From: Algoriphagus sp. Y33
Lineage (GTDB): Bacteria; Bacteroidota; Bacteroidia; Cytophagales; Cyclobacteriaceae
Direction: 5' to 3'
Length of the DNA stretch: 64,000 nucleotides
NCBI RefSeq assembly: GCF_014838715.1
Contig: NZ_CP061947.1
Location: forward strand, 2,604,001 to 2,668,000
The notes under the pieces are model-generated. The model was not told the DNA's origin. It ran no database searches and saw only the letters and a list, made by a program, of their open reading frames with translations. The position numbers and the translations under genes are program-made. Shown here piece by piece: positions 34,831-44,528 of this stretch; position 1 is the first letter of the stretch, and every line of letters starts with the position of its first letter.

Positions 34831-35911
34831 TGCTGTCCCTTATGAGGCGTTTATAAGATTGAAAACTGAGTTTCAAAACCGAAAGACTAGGTCTGGCCGG
34901 CATGGACTTCAGATTAAATTTGGCGATTTTTGCCATCTTCCTGAAGAATTTTGCAATGGTTTTTAGAGAAGCGACATAGGAGTTTCCCGGCGAATAGATG
35001 TGTATCGGTTCTGCATTGGCACCATTCACTTCCAGAATAGAAATTGCAAAAGCATCTTCGAGATCTGCCGAAGATTCCACTTTCACATCAAGTCTACCAT
35101 AGTAGAAGTCTGATAGAGGAAGGCAGATATGCTCAAAAGCCAGTAATACTTTCGGGGAAATTAGCTCCGATCTATCCAAAAACAGCGCACCTTTACAATG
35201 ATTCCCGCTGTGACTGAGTTGGAAGATTTCATTTTTTGCCGGGATGATTTCTAAAAGCTCCTCCTGTATTTCATGTAAATACCGTCTCACTCTTGGGTGA
35301 TTTTCTGCGAGCATTTGTACAGAATTCACTCCGTTTCCAATGACTTGGAGCGGGATTTTTTGAGTGATGGACGGAATGCTCAGCTGACCTGTTTCAGGGT
35401 TTTTTACGATAAAAATCCCATATTCTTCGTTTTTGGAAATGAACTCCTGCAAAATCAACGCTTCGTTTTTGAATGCTTCGAGATAAAGTGCTACGTCGGT
35501 TTGATTTGTGATTTTCCGTACCCCTCGACCTCGCTCTCCTATATTTGGTTTGAGAATGAAGGGAAAATGGATTTCATTTTTTGCAGCTTTTTCCAATAAT
35601 CCATTTAAGTCATGGGGTGGATGACTGAGAATGCTTTTGGGTATATTTTCCTCAGCAAAGTCCAGCATGGAGTCGAATTTTGAATAGTTGAAAAGCCCCC
35701 CATTCTCAATAGCCGGGTTCAAGGCCTGAAAGTAATTAAGATTCTGAAGACGGATTCCCCAGTAGATCCCAAGCAAATACATCGGAAGGTGAATTGTCCA
35801 GGCAGGCCAAAACTCGAAAGGATTGGTCTCAGTAGTTGGGTCGAGGGAAACCTGATCCTTGGTTTTTACGGTGATCGGGAAGCTTGGATTAGTGACCTCC
35901 ATGATGTTCAT
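34823..35911 (-). CDS. ATP-grasp protein, D-alanine-D-alanine ligase-like
   Basis: The 362-residue protein shows the ATP-grasp fold: PFILKPNIGERGRGVRKI (about 117-134, phosphate/adenine contacts), LILQEFI, then YYGRLDVKVESS and ISILEVNGANAEP, which give the metal-binding Asp/Glu-Asn set. The N-terminal 90 residues (FWPAWTIHLPMYLLGIYWGIRLQNLNYF) are unlike true Ddl enzymes and include a hydrophobic stretch. A role in cell-wall synthesis is therefore not assured, and it may ligate another substrate. It is one base after the YHS-protein gene and overlaps the regulator gene, so it is part of an operon. Confidence 0.78.
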   Translation of the reverse strand: MNIMEVTNPSFPITVKTKDQVSLDPTTETNPFEFWPAWTIHLPMYLLGIYWGIRLQNLNYFQALNPAIENGGLFNYSKFDSMLDFAEENIPKSILSHPPHDLNGLLEKAAKNEIHFPFILKPNIGERGRGVRKITNQTDVALYLEAFKNEALILQEFISKNEEYGIFIVKNPETGQLSIPSITQKIPLQVIGNGVNSVQMLAENHPRVRRYLHEIQEELLEIIPAKNEIFQLSHSGNHCKGALFLDRSELISPKVLLAFEHICLPLSDFYYGRLDVKVESSADLEDAFAISILEVNGANAEPIHIYSPGNSYVASLKTIAKFFRKMAKIAKFNLKSMPARPSLSVLKLSFQSYKRLIRDSNE

Positions 35912-35912
35912 T

Positions 35913-36350
35913 TTACTGTTTTTTGACGGTAGTCCAGTTATGATCGGCTTTTTTGATCATTCCATTTTGGTCTTTAAGCCAGTCTTTTTGGACATTCAAG
36001 TTATAATTTAAATAAAGTTTGTTGTCCACAACAGTCCATGCATCCGGAGAAATTTTTGCTTTGTATCCACCTGCCACCCCAAAGGCACAATAGCCACCAT
36101 ATTGAGGTGCATAAGTCTGAGGATTTGCGTCAAAAAGCTTTTTGTTGGCAGCACTGGAAAAGAGCCAACTGGCATTCATGTATACGGACTTGAATTCTTC
36201 TTTGCCTTTGACAGGCTTCCTTTCAGTAAAATAGGCAACAGGATCATAGCCTCCGATTGCCTTACCGTCAGAGAGGTAAACTTCGGGTTTTTGGGCGAAA
36301 GCTACTGTTTGGATAAAAAAGGCGAAAGCCAAGAGTAAGACCGTTTTCAT
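35913..36350 (-). CDS. Exported YHS-domain protein
   Basis: The 145-residue product (start ATG 36350, MKTVLLLAFAFFIQTVAFAQ) has a signal peptide. A YHS-type domain follows, with GGYDPVAYFTERKPVKG, WLFSSAANKKLFDANPQTYAPQYGGYCAFGVA, and a C-terminal DAWTVVDNKLYLNYNLNVQKDW. YHS domains are often metal-linked; this exported form is common in Bacteroidota next to redox or metal genes. A frame starting at 36401 lacks the signal and is rejected. It heads the YHS/ATP-grasp/Crp minus-strand set. Confidence 0.85.
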   Translation of the reverse strand: MKTVLLLAFAFFIQTVAFAQKPEVYLSDGKAIGGYDPVAYFTERKPVKGKEEFKSVYMNASWLFSSAANKKLFDANPQTYAPQYGGYCAFGVAGGYKAKISPDAWTVVDNKLYLNYNLNVQKDWLKDQNGMIKKADHNWTTVKKQ

Positions 36351-36366
36351 ACGAATTGAATTGAAT

Positions 36367-37006
36367 TTAAGGTGTTTGTTTAAGTTGATAGAAAAGGCCA
36401 AAACCGTAACCTGGGCCGTTTAGTACATTTTGACCTTGGAGGACCTGATTGGCGTAGGCAGAAATTCCAATGTTATTTGGGAAAAACCATCCTATTTCTA
36501 GGGTTGGAAGCAAGTATTCAAGGTTGTTGGAAAAGATTCCGTTGTTTACATTTTCGGCATTTCCATTTTCGAGCGATTGGATGGCATTGAAGTGAAAGGC
36601 AACCAGAACTTTCTTCTTAAAATAGCCCAGATCAAAACCATACCTGATTTCGTCCGAAAAGTCTCGTGTGCAATTGTTGATACCTCCGAAAGCTGAAAAG
36701 TAAATGGAATTTGGGAGGGAAAAACCCAGGAAGAACGTTGAAGCTCTTCACCTATCTGAAGTCCCACTTGTTCCGCTTCCAGTTCGATGACAGGATCCAC
36801 AAAAGCGTCGTCTTGATAGTCTATTCCAATGCAGGCCAAGCCAAAAAGAGGAGTAAACCGTGCGTTCGGGATTTTTTATAGAAGTGCATAGACAGGAATT
36901 TTGCTACAAGCTCCGGGTTTCCTTGGAATACAATTGTCAGGCATATGACACCTTTCAAAAATTCTCCACTAGGATGAAAAACGGAATAGAAAACCTTCAT
37001 CATCAT
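36367..37006 (-). pseudogene. Broken outer-membrane beta-barrel protein gene
   Basis: Read on the minus strand, a C-terminal frame gives IRYGFDLGYFKKKVLVAFHF, FFPNNIGISAYANQVLQG and the end GPGYGFGLFYQLKQTP, clear barrel strands. The upstream half (CIGIDYQDDAFVDPVIELEAEQVGL) is in another frame, so at least one frameshift near 36700 separates them, and a proper start is lacking. It sits directly upstream of the YHS gene. Function is lost. Confidence 0.6.
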
Positions 37007-37204
37007 TCAGTCTAGCCCGGCATTCGGTCTGCTTATCTTCGGCAGGGCAGCGATGAAAAGTCGAACCAATGTCGAGGCAGAGTGGATGGACAAGAACCTT
37101 TGATTATGCATATTTCACATATAAATCATAAAGAGATCGGCATATGCACTTGCACGCTAATCTCTAGCCAGAGACTTGCTTCTTACCATCGCTCCTATTT
37201 TGTG

Positions 37205-37345
37205 GCGCCTCTTTGGAGAGTGAGTCCGCCGCGACGGATATGGTGAACTCGAAAACAGCAATGTAATGGCTGATTTTGAAGCAATTAATGGCTGTAATAA
37301 CTTGTGGCCGTGGCGTAGAATTACTAATGCGTATTTCGGGTTTAA
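37205..37345. repeat. Intergenic repeat family E, copy 2
   Basis: Matches 33005-33150 with scattered substitutions. No gene lies between 37007 and 37465. Confidence 0.7.
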
Positions 37346-37465
37346 CCGTGCTGCAGTATGCCAACCTTGCAAACTAGCTTTTGCACTGATCCGTTAGGCT
37401 GTAAATCGCTTAAATTACCTACTCCCTGCGTAGAAATCGATATAATTATTTAGTAGATTTAGCAA

Positions 37466-38014
37466 GTGAGAAAACTCTCTTCCATAGTTCTGCTGGGCTG
37501 TTTTTGCCTGTACTACTTCGGGTACCTAATCTATTACTATACTTTTCAGCATAGTATCAATAGAGATTGGGAAGAAAGCATCTGGGAAGAAATGTATGAT
37601 GACTCTGACACTGAAATGATGGAAATACCCCTCTCCCTTCCATACATGGCCAATCAGGAATCTTTTCAGACGACTAACCTGGCTATGGAGGTAGATGGAA
37701 AATTCCTTCGGGTAGTCAAGCAACGTTACCAAAATGACACCCTACAACTAGTCTATATCATAGATCATCAACAACAGCAACTGGAAAACCAGGTTACTGA
37801 CTGGATAAGATCCATCTCTGACCAATCGCCTCAAAACAAAAAGGAAAGAAATCAGCTATTTGCCAAGTTATTTCCAAGAGACTTCATGGCAAGTGAAATC
37901 CCCAAACTTAAAACTCTCTTTAGCCAAAATACTTCCTATAAAAAATGGTCACTTCAGGCTGATTACGCTGATATTGCTATACCCATAAAGACCCCTCCCC
38001 CACAGTTGGAATAA
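37466..38014 (+). CDS. Membrane-anchored hypothetical protein upstream of a FecA-like receptor
   Basis: The 182-residue protein starts at GTG 37466. It has an N-terminal hydrophobic helix (SSIVLLGCFCLYYFGYLIYYY), then a periplasmic part rich in Glu, Asp and Met (EEMYDDSDTEMMEIPLSLPYM), and a Gln/Asn-rich middle. It ends in TPPPQLE. No family is recognised. The gene is 78 bp upstream of the TonB-dependent receptor and co-directional, so a supporting role in the same uptake system is possible. The acidic/Met segment could contact metal, but this is speculation. Confidence 0.7.
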   Translation: MRKLSSIVLLGCFCLYYFGYLIYYYTFQHSINRDWEESIWEEMYDDSDTEMMEIPLSLPYMANQESFQTTNLAMEVDGKFLRVVKQRYQNDTLQLVYIIDHQQQQLENQVTDWIRSISDQSPQNKKERNQLFAKLFPRDFMASEIPKLKTLFSQNTSYKKWSLQADYADIAIPIKTPPPQLE

Positions 38015-38092
38015 AATATACGCTTAATCATTTTTACTGCCAGTTGGGTCAATTTACCCGGTTGGCTGCACATATTTATTTTATCCTTACGT

Positions 38093-40273
38093 ATGAATAT
38101 AAAAAAACTACTCAGCATTGGGTTATTCCAATGCGTGGTGGCCTACTCCTATGCCCAAAATGACAGCATCAAGACGCTGGACTTAAAGGAATTTCAGTTG
38201 AGGGATTTCCGGGGTTTAGCGCCTGTTTCTCCTCTTCCAAACACACACCGCAACTTCCTGATCGGAGGAACAAAAACCGAGTCAATCCAAATCAGTCAGC
38301 TCCCAGCCAACCTGGCCGATAAAACAGGAAGGCAATTATTTGCCAAAATCCCGGGGGGATTTGTGTATGACATGGATGGCTCAGGCAACCAAATCAACTT
38401 CTCAGTCCGCGGACTGGATGGCCATAGAAGCTGGGAATTCAATGTACGCCAGAACGGCGTAATGATAAACACGGATATATACGGCTATCCTGCCAGCCAT
38501 TATTCTATGCCTATAGAAGCCGTAGAAAAGATAGAGTTGACCCGCGGCACAGGAGCCCTGCAATATGGACAGCAATTCGGAGGCATGCTGAATTACATCT
38601 TAAAAGAGCCGGACTCTACCAAACGGTTTTCCTTCGAAAACTTAAGCTCTGTTGGTTCATTTGGCTTGCTATCTACCTTCAATGCCATTGGCGGCAAAGT
38701 GGGAAAACTGACCTACTATGCATACTATCAAAAGCGGGTTTCGGAAGGTTACCGGAGGAATTCCAATTCCAAATCAGATGCTCAGCATGTGGGCCTGACT
38801 TATCAATTCAACGATAAACTAAAGCTGAGGGGAGAACTCTCCCGAAGTACCTATTTGTACCGGATCCCCGGCCCACTGAATGACGGGATGTTTGCCGAAG
38901 ACCCGAAACAGGCTAGCCGGAGCAGGAATTACTACAGTCCGGAAATCTGGATTCCTGCTTTGGTTCTGGACTACCGACTGTCGGCCAGGACTTCGCTCAG
39001 CTGGACAGTTTCGGGAGTATTCGGGCAAAGGTCTTCTGTCACATTCGACGGGTTTGCCAACAAACCGGACCTCATCGATCCGGCTACCGGTGTATACGCT
39101 CACAGAAACGTGGATATAGATAATTATCATACACGTACCTCAGAAGGAAGGTTGATCCATGCCTATCAACTGGGAGCCCTGAAAAGTAATTTCTCTGCCA
39201 ACTTCCGGTATTTCAACAACAGCATGGACAGAAGGCAGCGGGGGCAGGGAACAACAGGTTCGGATTACGACATAAGCATATCCGGGGAGTTCCAAAGGGA
39301 TATGAACCTGAAAAGTGAAAGCTTTGCGATAGCGCTTGAAAATCAGTTTTACCTATCGGAAAAACTCAGTATTACGCCAGGCTTACGGGTGGAAATGGGC
39401 TCTTCAAAAATGACCGGACGTATTGATTATATCCAGGACGCCAAGGTACCCAAGACGATAGCTTATGACTTCGCCGCACTCGGTATCAATGCCAATTATC
39501 AGCTGGACCGGAATTCACGGGTATATGCCGGTTTCTCACAAGCCAATAGACCTGTTATTTTCCAGGATATTATCCCGGGAAACCCCCTGATGCTCATCTC
39601 TGACAACCTGAAGGATAGTTTTGGGTATAACGCAGAAGTGGGTTGGGAAAACTCTTCCATCCCAGGCCTAAAGTACAACATCACCCTCTTCCAAACATCT
39701 ATAGGCAATCGCCTTGGAAATATCTATGTGGAGCAAGAGGGGCAAACCTACATTCAAAAAACAAATATCGGCAATAGTCTGACTAATGGGATCGAATTCT
39801 ATCTGGATTACCAGCTATGGAAAGGCTCCAACTGGACTTTGAATTTCTATACCTCTACCAGTTTGATGGATGCGAAATACACATCCGGTGAAATCGCCGG
39901 TGAAGACGGCAATCAGGATATTTCCGGAAACAGAATTGAAGCTGTACCAAAATGGCTAAGCAGAAATGGACTTACAGGATACTTCAAAGGATTGCAGGTA
40001 CTACTCCAACATCAGTTTGTGGGAGAGACCTATGCCGATGTGCTGAATACAGAAACCCCACCGGAAAGCGGTGCGGTAGGGAGAGTCCCTTCCTATCATG
40101 TCTGGGATTTGAATACCTCCTATCAGGTAAGCTCAAATTTTATTGTACGGGCAGGAATCAACAACCTACTGAACGAGAGCTACTTTACTAAACGACCGCA
40201 GATGTATCCCGGACCGGGAATCTGGCCATCAGACGGAAGAAGTTTTGTAGTATCCGTAGGCTTCAAGCTTTAA
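38093..40273 (+). CDS. TonB-dependent receptor, FecA-like
   Basis: The 726-residue outer-membrane receptor has a signal peptide (LLSIGLFQCVVAYSYAQ). A plug at about 65-180 (SQLPANLADKTGRQLFAKIPG, NQINFSVRGLDGHRSWEFNVRQNGV, VEKIELTRGTGALQYGQQFGG) precedes a 22-strand barrel ending SFVVSVGFKL. The plug resembles the Fe(III)-dicitrate receptor group, but there is no STN domain and no sigma/FecR pair nearby, so it is a transporter without surface signalling. It is followed by a strong terminator at 40352-40388. Confidence 0.9.
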   Translation: MNIKKLLSIGLFQCVVAYSYAQNDSIKTLDLKEFQLRDFRGLAPVSPLPNTHRNFLIGGTKTESIQISQLPANLADKTGRQLFAKIPGGFVYDMDGSGNQINFSVRGLDGHRSWEFNVRQNGVMINTDIYGYPASHYSMPIEAVEKIELTRGTGALQYGQQFGGMLNYILKEPDSTKRFSFENLSSVGSFGLLSTFNAIGGKVGKLTYYAYYQKRVSEGYRRNSNSKSDAQHVGLTYQFNDKLKLRGELSRSTYLYRIPGPLNDGMFAEDPKQASRSRNYYSPEIWIPALVLDYRLSARTSLSWTVSGVFGQRSSVTFDGFANKPDLIDPATGVYAHRNVDIDNYHTRTSEGRLIHAYQLGALKSNFSANFRYFNNSMDRRQRGQGTTGSDYDISISGEFQRDMNLKSESFAIALENQFYLSEKLSITPGLRVEMGSSKMTGRIDYIQDAKVPKTIAYDFAALGINANYQLDRNSRVYAGFSQANRPVIFQDIIPGNPLMLISDNLKDSFGYNAEVGWENSSIPGLKYNITLFQTSIGNRLGNIYVEQEGQTYIQKTNIGNSLTNGIEFYLDYQLWKGSNWTLNFYTSTSLMDAKYTSGEIAGEDGNQDISGNRIEAVPKWLSRNGLTGYFKGLQVLLQHQFVGETYADVLNTETPPESGAVGRVPSYHVWDLNTSYQVSSNFIVRAGINNLLNESYFTKRPQMYPGPGIWPSDGRSFVVSVGFKL

Positions 40274-40351
40274 AAGGTAGGTTCTGGGTGTAAATTATTG
40301 CTAAAGAGCCAGATGATTACCTCAACCTATATTCTATTAATACAATTGCTT

Positions 40352-40388
40352 AAACACCTAATAAACAGTAGTTTATTAGGTGTTTTAT
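40352..40388 (+). terminator. Rho-independent terminator after the FecA-like gene
   Basis: ACACCTAATAAAC/GTTTATTAGGTGT is a perfect 13-bp stem with a 4-nt loop (AGTA), flanked by A and T runs that extend pairing. It is bidirectional in form. Confidence 0.85.
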
Positions 40389-40699
40389 TTAATACTGGTT
40401 TAATCCGGGTGAAAACGTCTAAATCTCTCAGCAACAGTGTAAAAAAATCAATAGTTTGAACAGCTATTCTATGCAACAGCCAACTTCTCACAAAAATGCG
40501 ACAGTTTGGTCCAAAAATTGGCCTGTTAAAGTTTTCGGCTTTGGACTAACACGAAGTCAATCAATATTGCATACTGATTCATTTCAACAACCGCATGTAC
40601 CACCCGGGCAGAGATATGCAGTGAACTTAAGGATCTGGAAAAACGGGTGGATGCAAAAATCAGCAGTTTTTTTCCGAAAGCCCTACACCATTTCCACAT

Positions 40700-40831
40700 G
40701 AGCGGATTAAAAAAGGCCGACAGATTGAAACGCACTCCCGCACACTATGGCAGTTTATTGAGCTGGAAAAGGAAAAGAATGCCACTGTGATCCTGCATAT
40801 GCTACGGGATATGGGGGTGAAGTTCCCCTAA
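40700..40831 (+). pseudogene. Relic of an unknown gene, copy 1 (family D)
   Basis: The 43 codons read ERIKKGRQIETHSRTLWQF, IELEKEKNATVILHMLRDM, then GVKFP and a stop. A related fragment, QFVELEQEKDATVILNM, is at 46109-46183. Upstream codons (DLEKRVDAKISSFFPKALHHF at 40633-40695) are in another frame and look like more of the same gene. No family is recognised. The rest of 40389-41022 holds nothing else. Confidence 0.45.
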
Positions 40832-41022
40832 ATTTACGGGAGATCATCTGTTCATGCCACATACTTTGCTGTATTGAAGTTTTGCTGCACTAGCTACAAA
40901 CCTCCCGTAAAATCTTCTCATAAATCTACTCCGAGTCAGGCTTTTTCATCACCAAATAAAAGCAATAGGCGGTTGCCAAAACAACCAAAACCTGTACCGC
41001 AACAGCTAAAATCAATGCCGAA

Positions 41023-42681
41023 TTATTCATGGGAGATTTGTTTACGTTTAGTACCGGAATACCACACAAGGGCTGCTATGAACAGAAACAAGATAGTGAG
41101 CTGAATCCGGGCCAAGGAAGAAAAGAATATTTTGCTTTTATAAAATTCTTCATTCAGAGGATCTTTCTGCATGAGAAGCTGAAGGTCAGCCTGTGCAATC
41201 TTGGAAACCAACGACCCTGTATCCAGCTGCCATCCCCTGCCATCCAGCAGACCTGCTATCGCTCCTCCCCAATCATTGCCCATCGGAGTGATCAATGCCG
41301 CTATGAGCACCAGCAACAAAAGTAGAGGAGTGATATATTTCATAATCCATTTATATATGCCGGGGATACGGATATCCGCCCCTCTGTTTAGTTCAGCCCA
41401 CGCGTTGTCCATTCCAAAAACCCAGGTAAACAATATCATCTCCAGAAAGGCAAAAACGACAAGACTTACAGTTCCTGCCCAATAATCATATTCGTCAAAG
41501 TACCCGTACCGGTAAAACAGGATAGTGGGCAACCCCATTACCAATGCCAGCGCACCAAAGGACACGGCTCCTTTTACTTTCCCCCATCCAAACTCATCTT
41601 TCATAAATCCCATCCACGGTGTTCCCATAGCTAAAGAAGAGGTGATGCCGGCAAAGAAGAGAAGTCCAAACCAGCAGATCCCTGCAACAACGCCGAACAG
41701 CTCCCCCCACTGCATGAACAAATAAGGCATCGTCTGAAAAGCCATTCCGAACCCGGCATTGTCCAACACCCAGTCCAAACCAAGGAATCCAGCCGCTATT
41801 GGTATGACAATCGCACTTCCCAGTACGATTTCAACCAATTCATTGGTAAAACCCGATGTAAGGGAGTTCAATGCGACATCTTCGTTTTCTTTGAGATAGG
41901 AGGCATAGCATTGTATGGATCCCATTCCTACTGAAAGGGTGAAAAAAATCTGTCCCGCTGCAGCCAGCCATACCTTTGGATCGAGAAGCGATGTATATTG
42001 GGGAGTCCAAAGGAAGTTAATACCATCCCATGCATTCGCTTCAGGAAAGGTCTCTGAGGCATAGTCGGATCCCATGCTCCAGCCCTTGAAAGCAAGTACT
42101 GCCCCAAACAAAATCAACAGTGGCATGCCTATTTTGGCAACTTTCTCAATGCCTCCCAATCCTGTAGACAAAATGTATACATTGATACCCAGAACAACTA
42201 TATATACCAATACAGGTAGATAGGAAATGCCAAAATCAGATCCGTCAAGATTTACATAGTGAACAAAAAACATACTCACTTCTGACTGGGTCATTTGGGC
42301 AAATGTCCCGACCACGGTGTGGATGACATAAATAAAAGTCCAGGATTCTATATAAGTGTAGTATGCGACCACGGCCACATTGGTGAAAATCCCGAAGACT
42401 CCAACATACTTCCACCAGTTGCTATTGGCCATCGATCCAAGAATATACGGCGCACTGTGATTGCCTCTCTTGCCTCCAAATCTTCCTATGGACCATTCGG
42501 TAAACAGCAAAGGAATGCCCATGACCAGAAAACAAACCAGGTAAGGAATTATAAATGTTCCTCCGCCATTTTGGATCGCCTGCACGGGAAACCGCAAAAA
42601 ATTGCCAAGGCCCACTGCATTTCCGGCCATCGCAAGTATCAAACCTGTCCTGGATCCCCAGGAATCTGTTAGTTTTGTCAT
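41023..42681 (-). CDS. Sodium-dependent transporter, NSS (SNF) family
   Basis: The 552-residue integral membrane protein starts MTKLTDSWGSRTGLILAMAGNAVGLGNFLRFP, the signature first helix of neurotransmitter:sodium symporters (unwound GNAVGLGN for Na+ and substrate). About 11-12 helices follow, with TEWSIGRFGG, FFTLSVGMGSIQCYASYL and ELVEIVLGSAIVIPIAAG. Bacterial members import amino acids or related amines with sodium. The exact substrate is unknown. The start at 42681 matches the family. It is followed upstream (42724-43632) by two small genes of unknown role on the same strand. Confidence 0.93.
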   Translation of the reverse strand: MTKLTDSWGSRTGLILAMAGNAVGLGNFLRFPVQAIQNGGGTFIIPYLVCFLVMGIPLLFTEWSIGRFGGKRGNHSAPYILGSMANSNWWKYVGVFGIFTNVAVVAYYTYIESWTFIYVIHTVVGTFAQMTQSEVSMFFVHYVNLDGSDFGISYLPVLVYIVVLGINVYILSTGLGGIEKVAKIGMPLLILFGAVLAFKGWSMGSDYASETFPEANAWDGINFLWTPQYTSLLDPKVWLAAAGQIFFTLSVGMGSIQCYASYLKENEDVALNSLTSGFTNELVEIVLGSAIVIPIAAGFLGLDWVLDNAGFGMAFQTMPYLFMQWGELFGVVAGICWFGLLFFAGITSSLAMGTPWMGFMKDEFGWGKVKGAVSFGALALVMGLPTILFYRYGYFDEYDYWAGTVSLVVFAFLEMILFTWVFGMDNAWAELNRGADIRIPGIYKWIMKYITPLLLLLVLIAALITPMGNDWGGAIAGLLDGRGWQLDTGSLVSKIAQADLQLLMQKDPLNEEFYKSKIFFSSLARIQLTILFLFIAALVWYSGTKRKQISHE

Positions 42682-42723
42682 AATTTCGAGAAATAGAAAG
42701 GACGTCCTATAGGACAATCCGTA

Positions 42724-43215
42724 TTATTTTAGCTGATTTTTAATCAGTTCGAACCATTTCTCCGCCAAAACAGTCTCTCCCAGCAGGTCTGAATAGTGTT
42801 CGGCATCATAGATTTCCAATAAAACCACTTCTTTTGAAGCTACTTTGGGGACAAGTTCCAAAGCGACAAATTCCGGCAATTTCTGTGTTTGCGCAGTGGT
42901 TGTAGGATTCTGAAAATTTTTGATCAGGTTCACTTTTCCATAATCCCCCAGATCTAAGCAGCTGCTGAAGCTATCTATTCCATGCCGGACATAAACCAAT
43001 ACATTTTGATAAAGGTCTATCCCTAAGGCATATTGATACCTCCAAGTCTCTATTTCTTTGGGATTGGCACTTTTGGATTGCGCCAATTCAGTCAGGTGGG
43101 CAATAAGTTTGTTGTTTTTTTCCCTATTTTGAAATCCATGGTAAATAAACGGTGCGCTAAATGCGCACATCAGTAAGCATGACATTATTAATGTCACAGG
43201 TTCTAGTTGGAACAT
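42724..43215 (-). CDS. Conserved hypothetical membrane-anchored protein
   Basis: The 163-residue product has an N-terminal helix (LIMSCLLMCAFSAPFIYHGF). A soluble domain of alternating helix and strand follows: LAQSKSANPKEIETWRYQYALGIDLYQNVLVYVRHG, FVALELVPKVASKEVVLLEIYDAEHYSDLLGETVLAEKWFELIK. It sits 42 bp upstream of the transporter start in the same direction. No family is known to me; an accessory role to the transporter is only inferred from position. Confidence 0.7.
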   Translation of the reverse strand: MFQLEPVTLIMSCLLMCAFSAPFIYHGFQNREKNNKLIAHLTELAQSKSANPKEIETWRYQYALGIDLYQNVLVYVRHGIDSFSSCLDLGDYGKVNLIKNFQNPTTTAQTQKLPEFVALELVPKVASKEVVLLEIYDAEHYSDLLGETVLAEKWFELIKNQLK

Positions 43216-43287
43216 AATGATGATAGAATGGTAAATGATAAAATAAAATCAGGCCGGATACAGCCCCTGAAGATTTTATTAATTACC

Positions 43288-43632
43288 CTACCACGTATAA
43301 AAAAAATGGATAAAAGTCTCTTTCACGTCAAATAGTGCTATGGACTTTTTGAAAAACAAATAGAAATCAGAAGCGTCTTTTACCCCATAGTCTATTGAAA
43401 TCCATTGAGCATTAAACTTGGACCACAGACTCCAATCCACGACAAATGAAGGGGTTTTTGGGGAGTCGCTGCACACCAGAATATCTGATACTTGCACGAT
43501 ACCCTGCTGTACAATCTCCACCCCGACAGCCCATGATCTTCCTGTATCTGCTTTGCTTAGCGTTAAACAATTAACGGATAGACTAAGCAGCCACACCAAA
43601 CCGAGAAGGTACGCTATCCGCTGTTTCTTCAT
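43288..43632 (-). CDS. Hypothetical exported protein
   Basis: The 114-residue protein has a signal-like N-terminus (RIAYLLGLVWLLSLSVNC). The remainder is beta-rich (SWAVGVEIVQQGIVQVSDILVC, SFVVDWSLWSKFNAQWISIDYGV). Two cysteines lie near the signal and after strand 2. It is 72 bp before the 163-residue gene, on the same strand. Function unknown. Confidence 0.6.
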   Translation of the reverse strand: MKKQRIAYLLGLVWLLSLSVNCLTLSKADTGRSWAVGVEIVQQGIVQVSDILVCSDSPKTPSFVVDWSLWSKFNAQWISIDYGVKDASDFYLFFKKSIALFDVKETFIHFFYTW

Positions 43633-43856
43633 TTTTTCAGTGAAATATTATCGCAAGTTATGTCAATAAAAAATCAATTTGCAAGAGGAAATATTTTCAA
43701 CATTCAAAACTATCCAAGAACCCGATAGTTGACAGCCAATTAGAAGTTTAGCCGGGTTTGCAGGGCCTCTGTTCTTAGTTATCATTGCCCTAACCGACAT
43801 ACTTTTTGCCTTAGAGAGCATACCTGCTATTCTTGCTATTACACCTGATCCCTTTT

Positions 43857-44270
43857 CTACCATGAACTCTTGATATAGACAGAATAGATGGAAATATTAC
43901 TTTCTCTATTCTTTTTGTTGGAATACCTGAAGTAAACCACATCCGCACCCGCGGTATACTGCCCGGAGAAATGAAACCTTCTCAACAGCTCCGGTTTGAT
44001 ATGCCGATATCGGGGCAGTAAATGATGCTCCTCCAGAACCACTACCCTGTCAATCCAATAGGTCTTTAGATGGATTTCATTCCCGGGATCCAGCATGGGA
44101 TATAGGTAATCGTATAACGGCTGTTCCCATCGATCGGGTAGCGCCCTCTTGCCTATCATCCATTTATAAAGAGACTTTCCACTTATACCCAGCTCATCCT
44201 CCATCGCAGATATCCGTAAAAAATGCCTGTGCATTACCAAAAACTGTCTGGCCATTGAGTCTGTTATCAT
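43857..44270 (-). CDS. Hypothetical protein with N-terminal helix-turn-helix
   Basis: The 137-residue protein begins with a helical segment (ARQFLVMHRHFLRISAMEDELGISGKSLYKWMIGKRALPDRW) that looks like a small helix-turn-helix (ELGISGKSLYKWMIGKR). A basic, Tyr/His-rich C-terminus follows. It may bind DNA, but I recognise no family. It stands alone on the minus strand, with 225 bp of featureless DNA on one side and 258 bp on the other. Confidence 0.55.
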   Translation of the reverse strand: MITDSMARQFLVMHRHFLRISAMEDELGISGKSLYKWMIGKRALPDRWEQPLYDYLYPMLDPGNEIHLKTYWIDRVVVLEEHHLLPRYRHIKPELLRRFHFSGQYTAGADVVYFRYSNKKNRESNISIYSVYIKSSW

Positions 44271-44528
44271 ATAATTGGATCAATCTTCTACGCCCTAAAG
44301 ATATGCAGAAGCATAAATAAAGAATCGCTTTAAAAACCGGATCATTGCAAAACCTTTGTTATGGCGGTATCTGATAAAATGTCGGGGAAATGTCGGGTAA
44401 AAATAATGATTTAAATACCACTCCTGCCGGTTTTATGTGCTAAAATCACCCCGGAACTGCCTCGGGAAGGATTGTAAAGCCCGGTTGGGTTTGGGGAAAT
44501 GGAATGCTGAATAAACACAATTATACTT

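Noticed and set aside
41029..41725. Plus-strand frames inside the NSS transporter region
   Set aside because: Antisense shadows of a well-supported transporter gene.
43663..43863. 66-codon minus-strand frame before the helix-turn-helix gene
   Set aside because: Its composition is not protein-like and it has no recognisable feature or start context.
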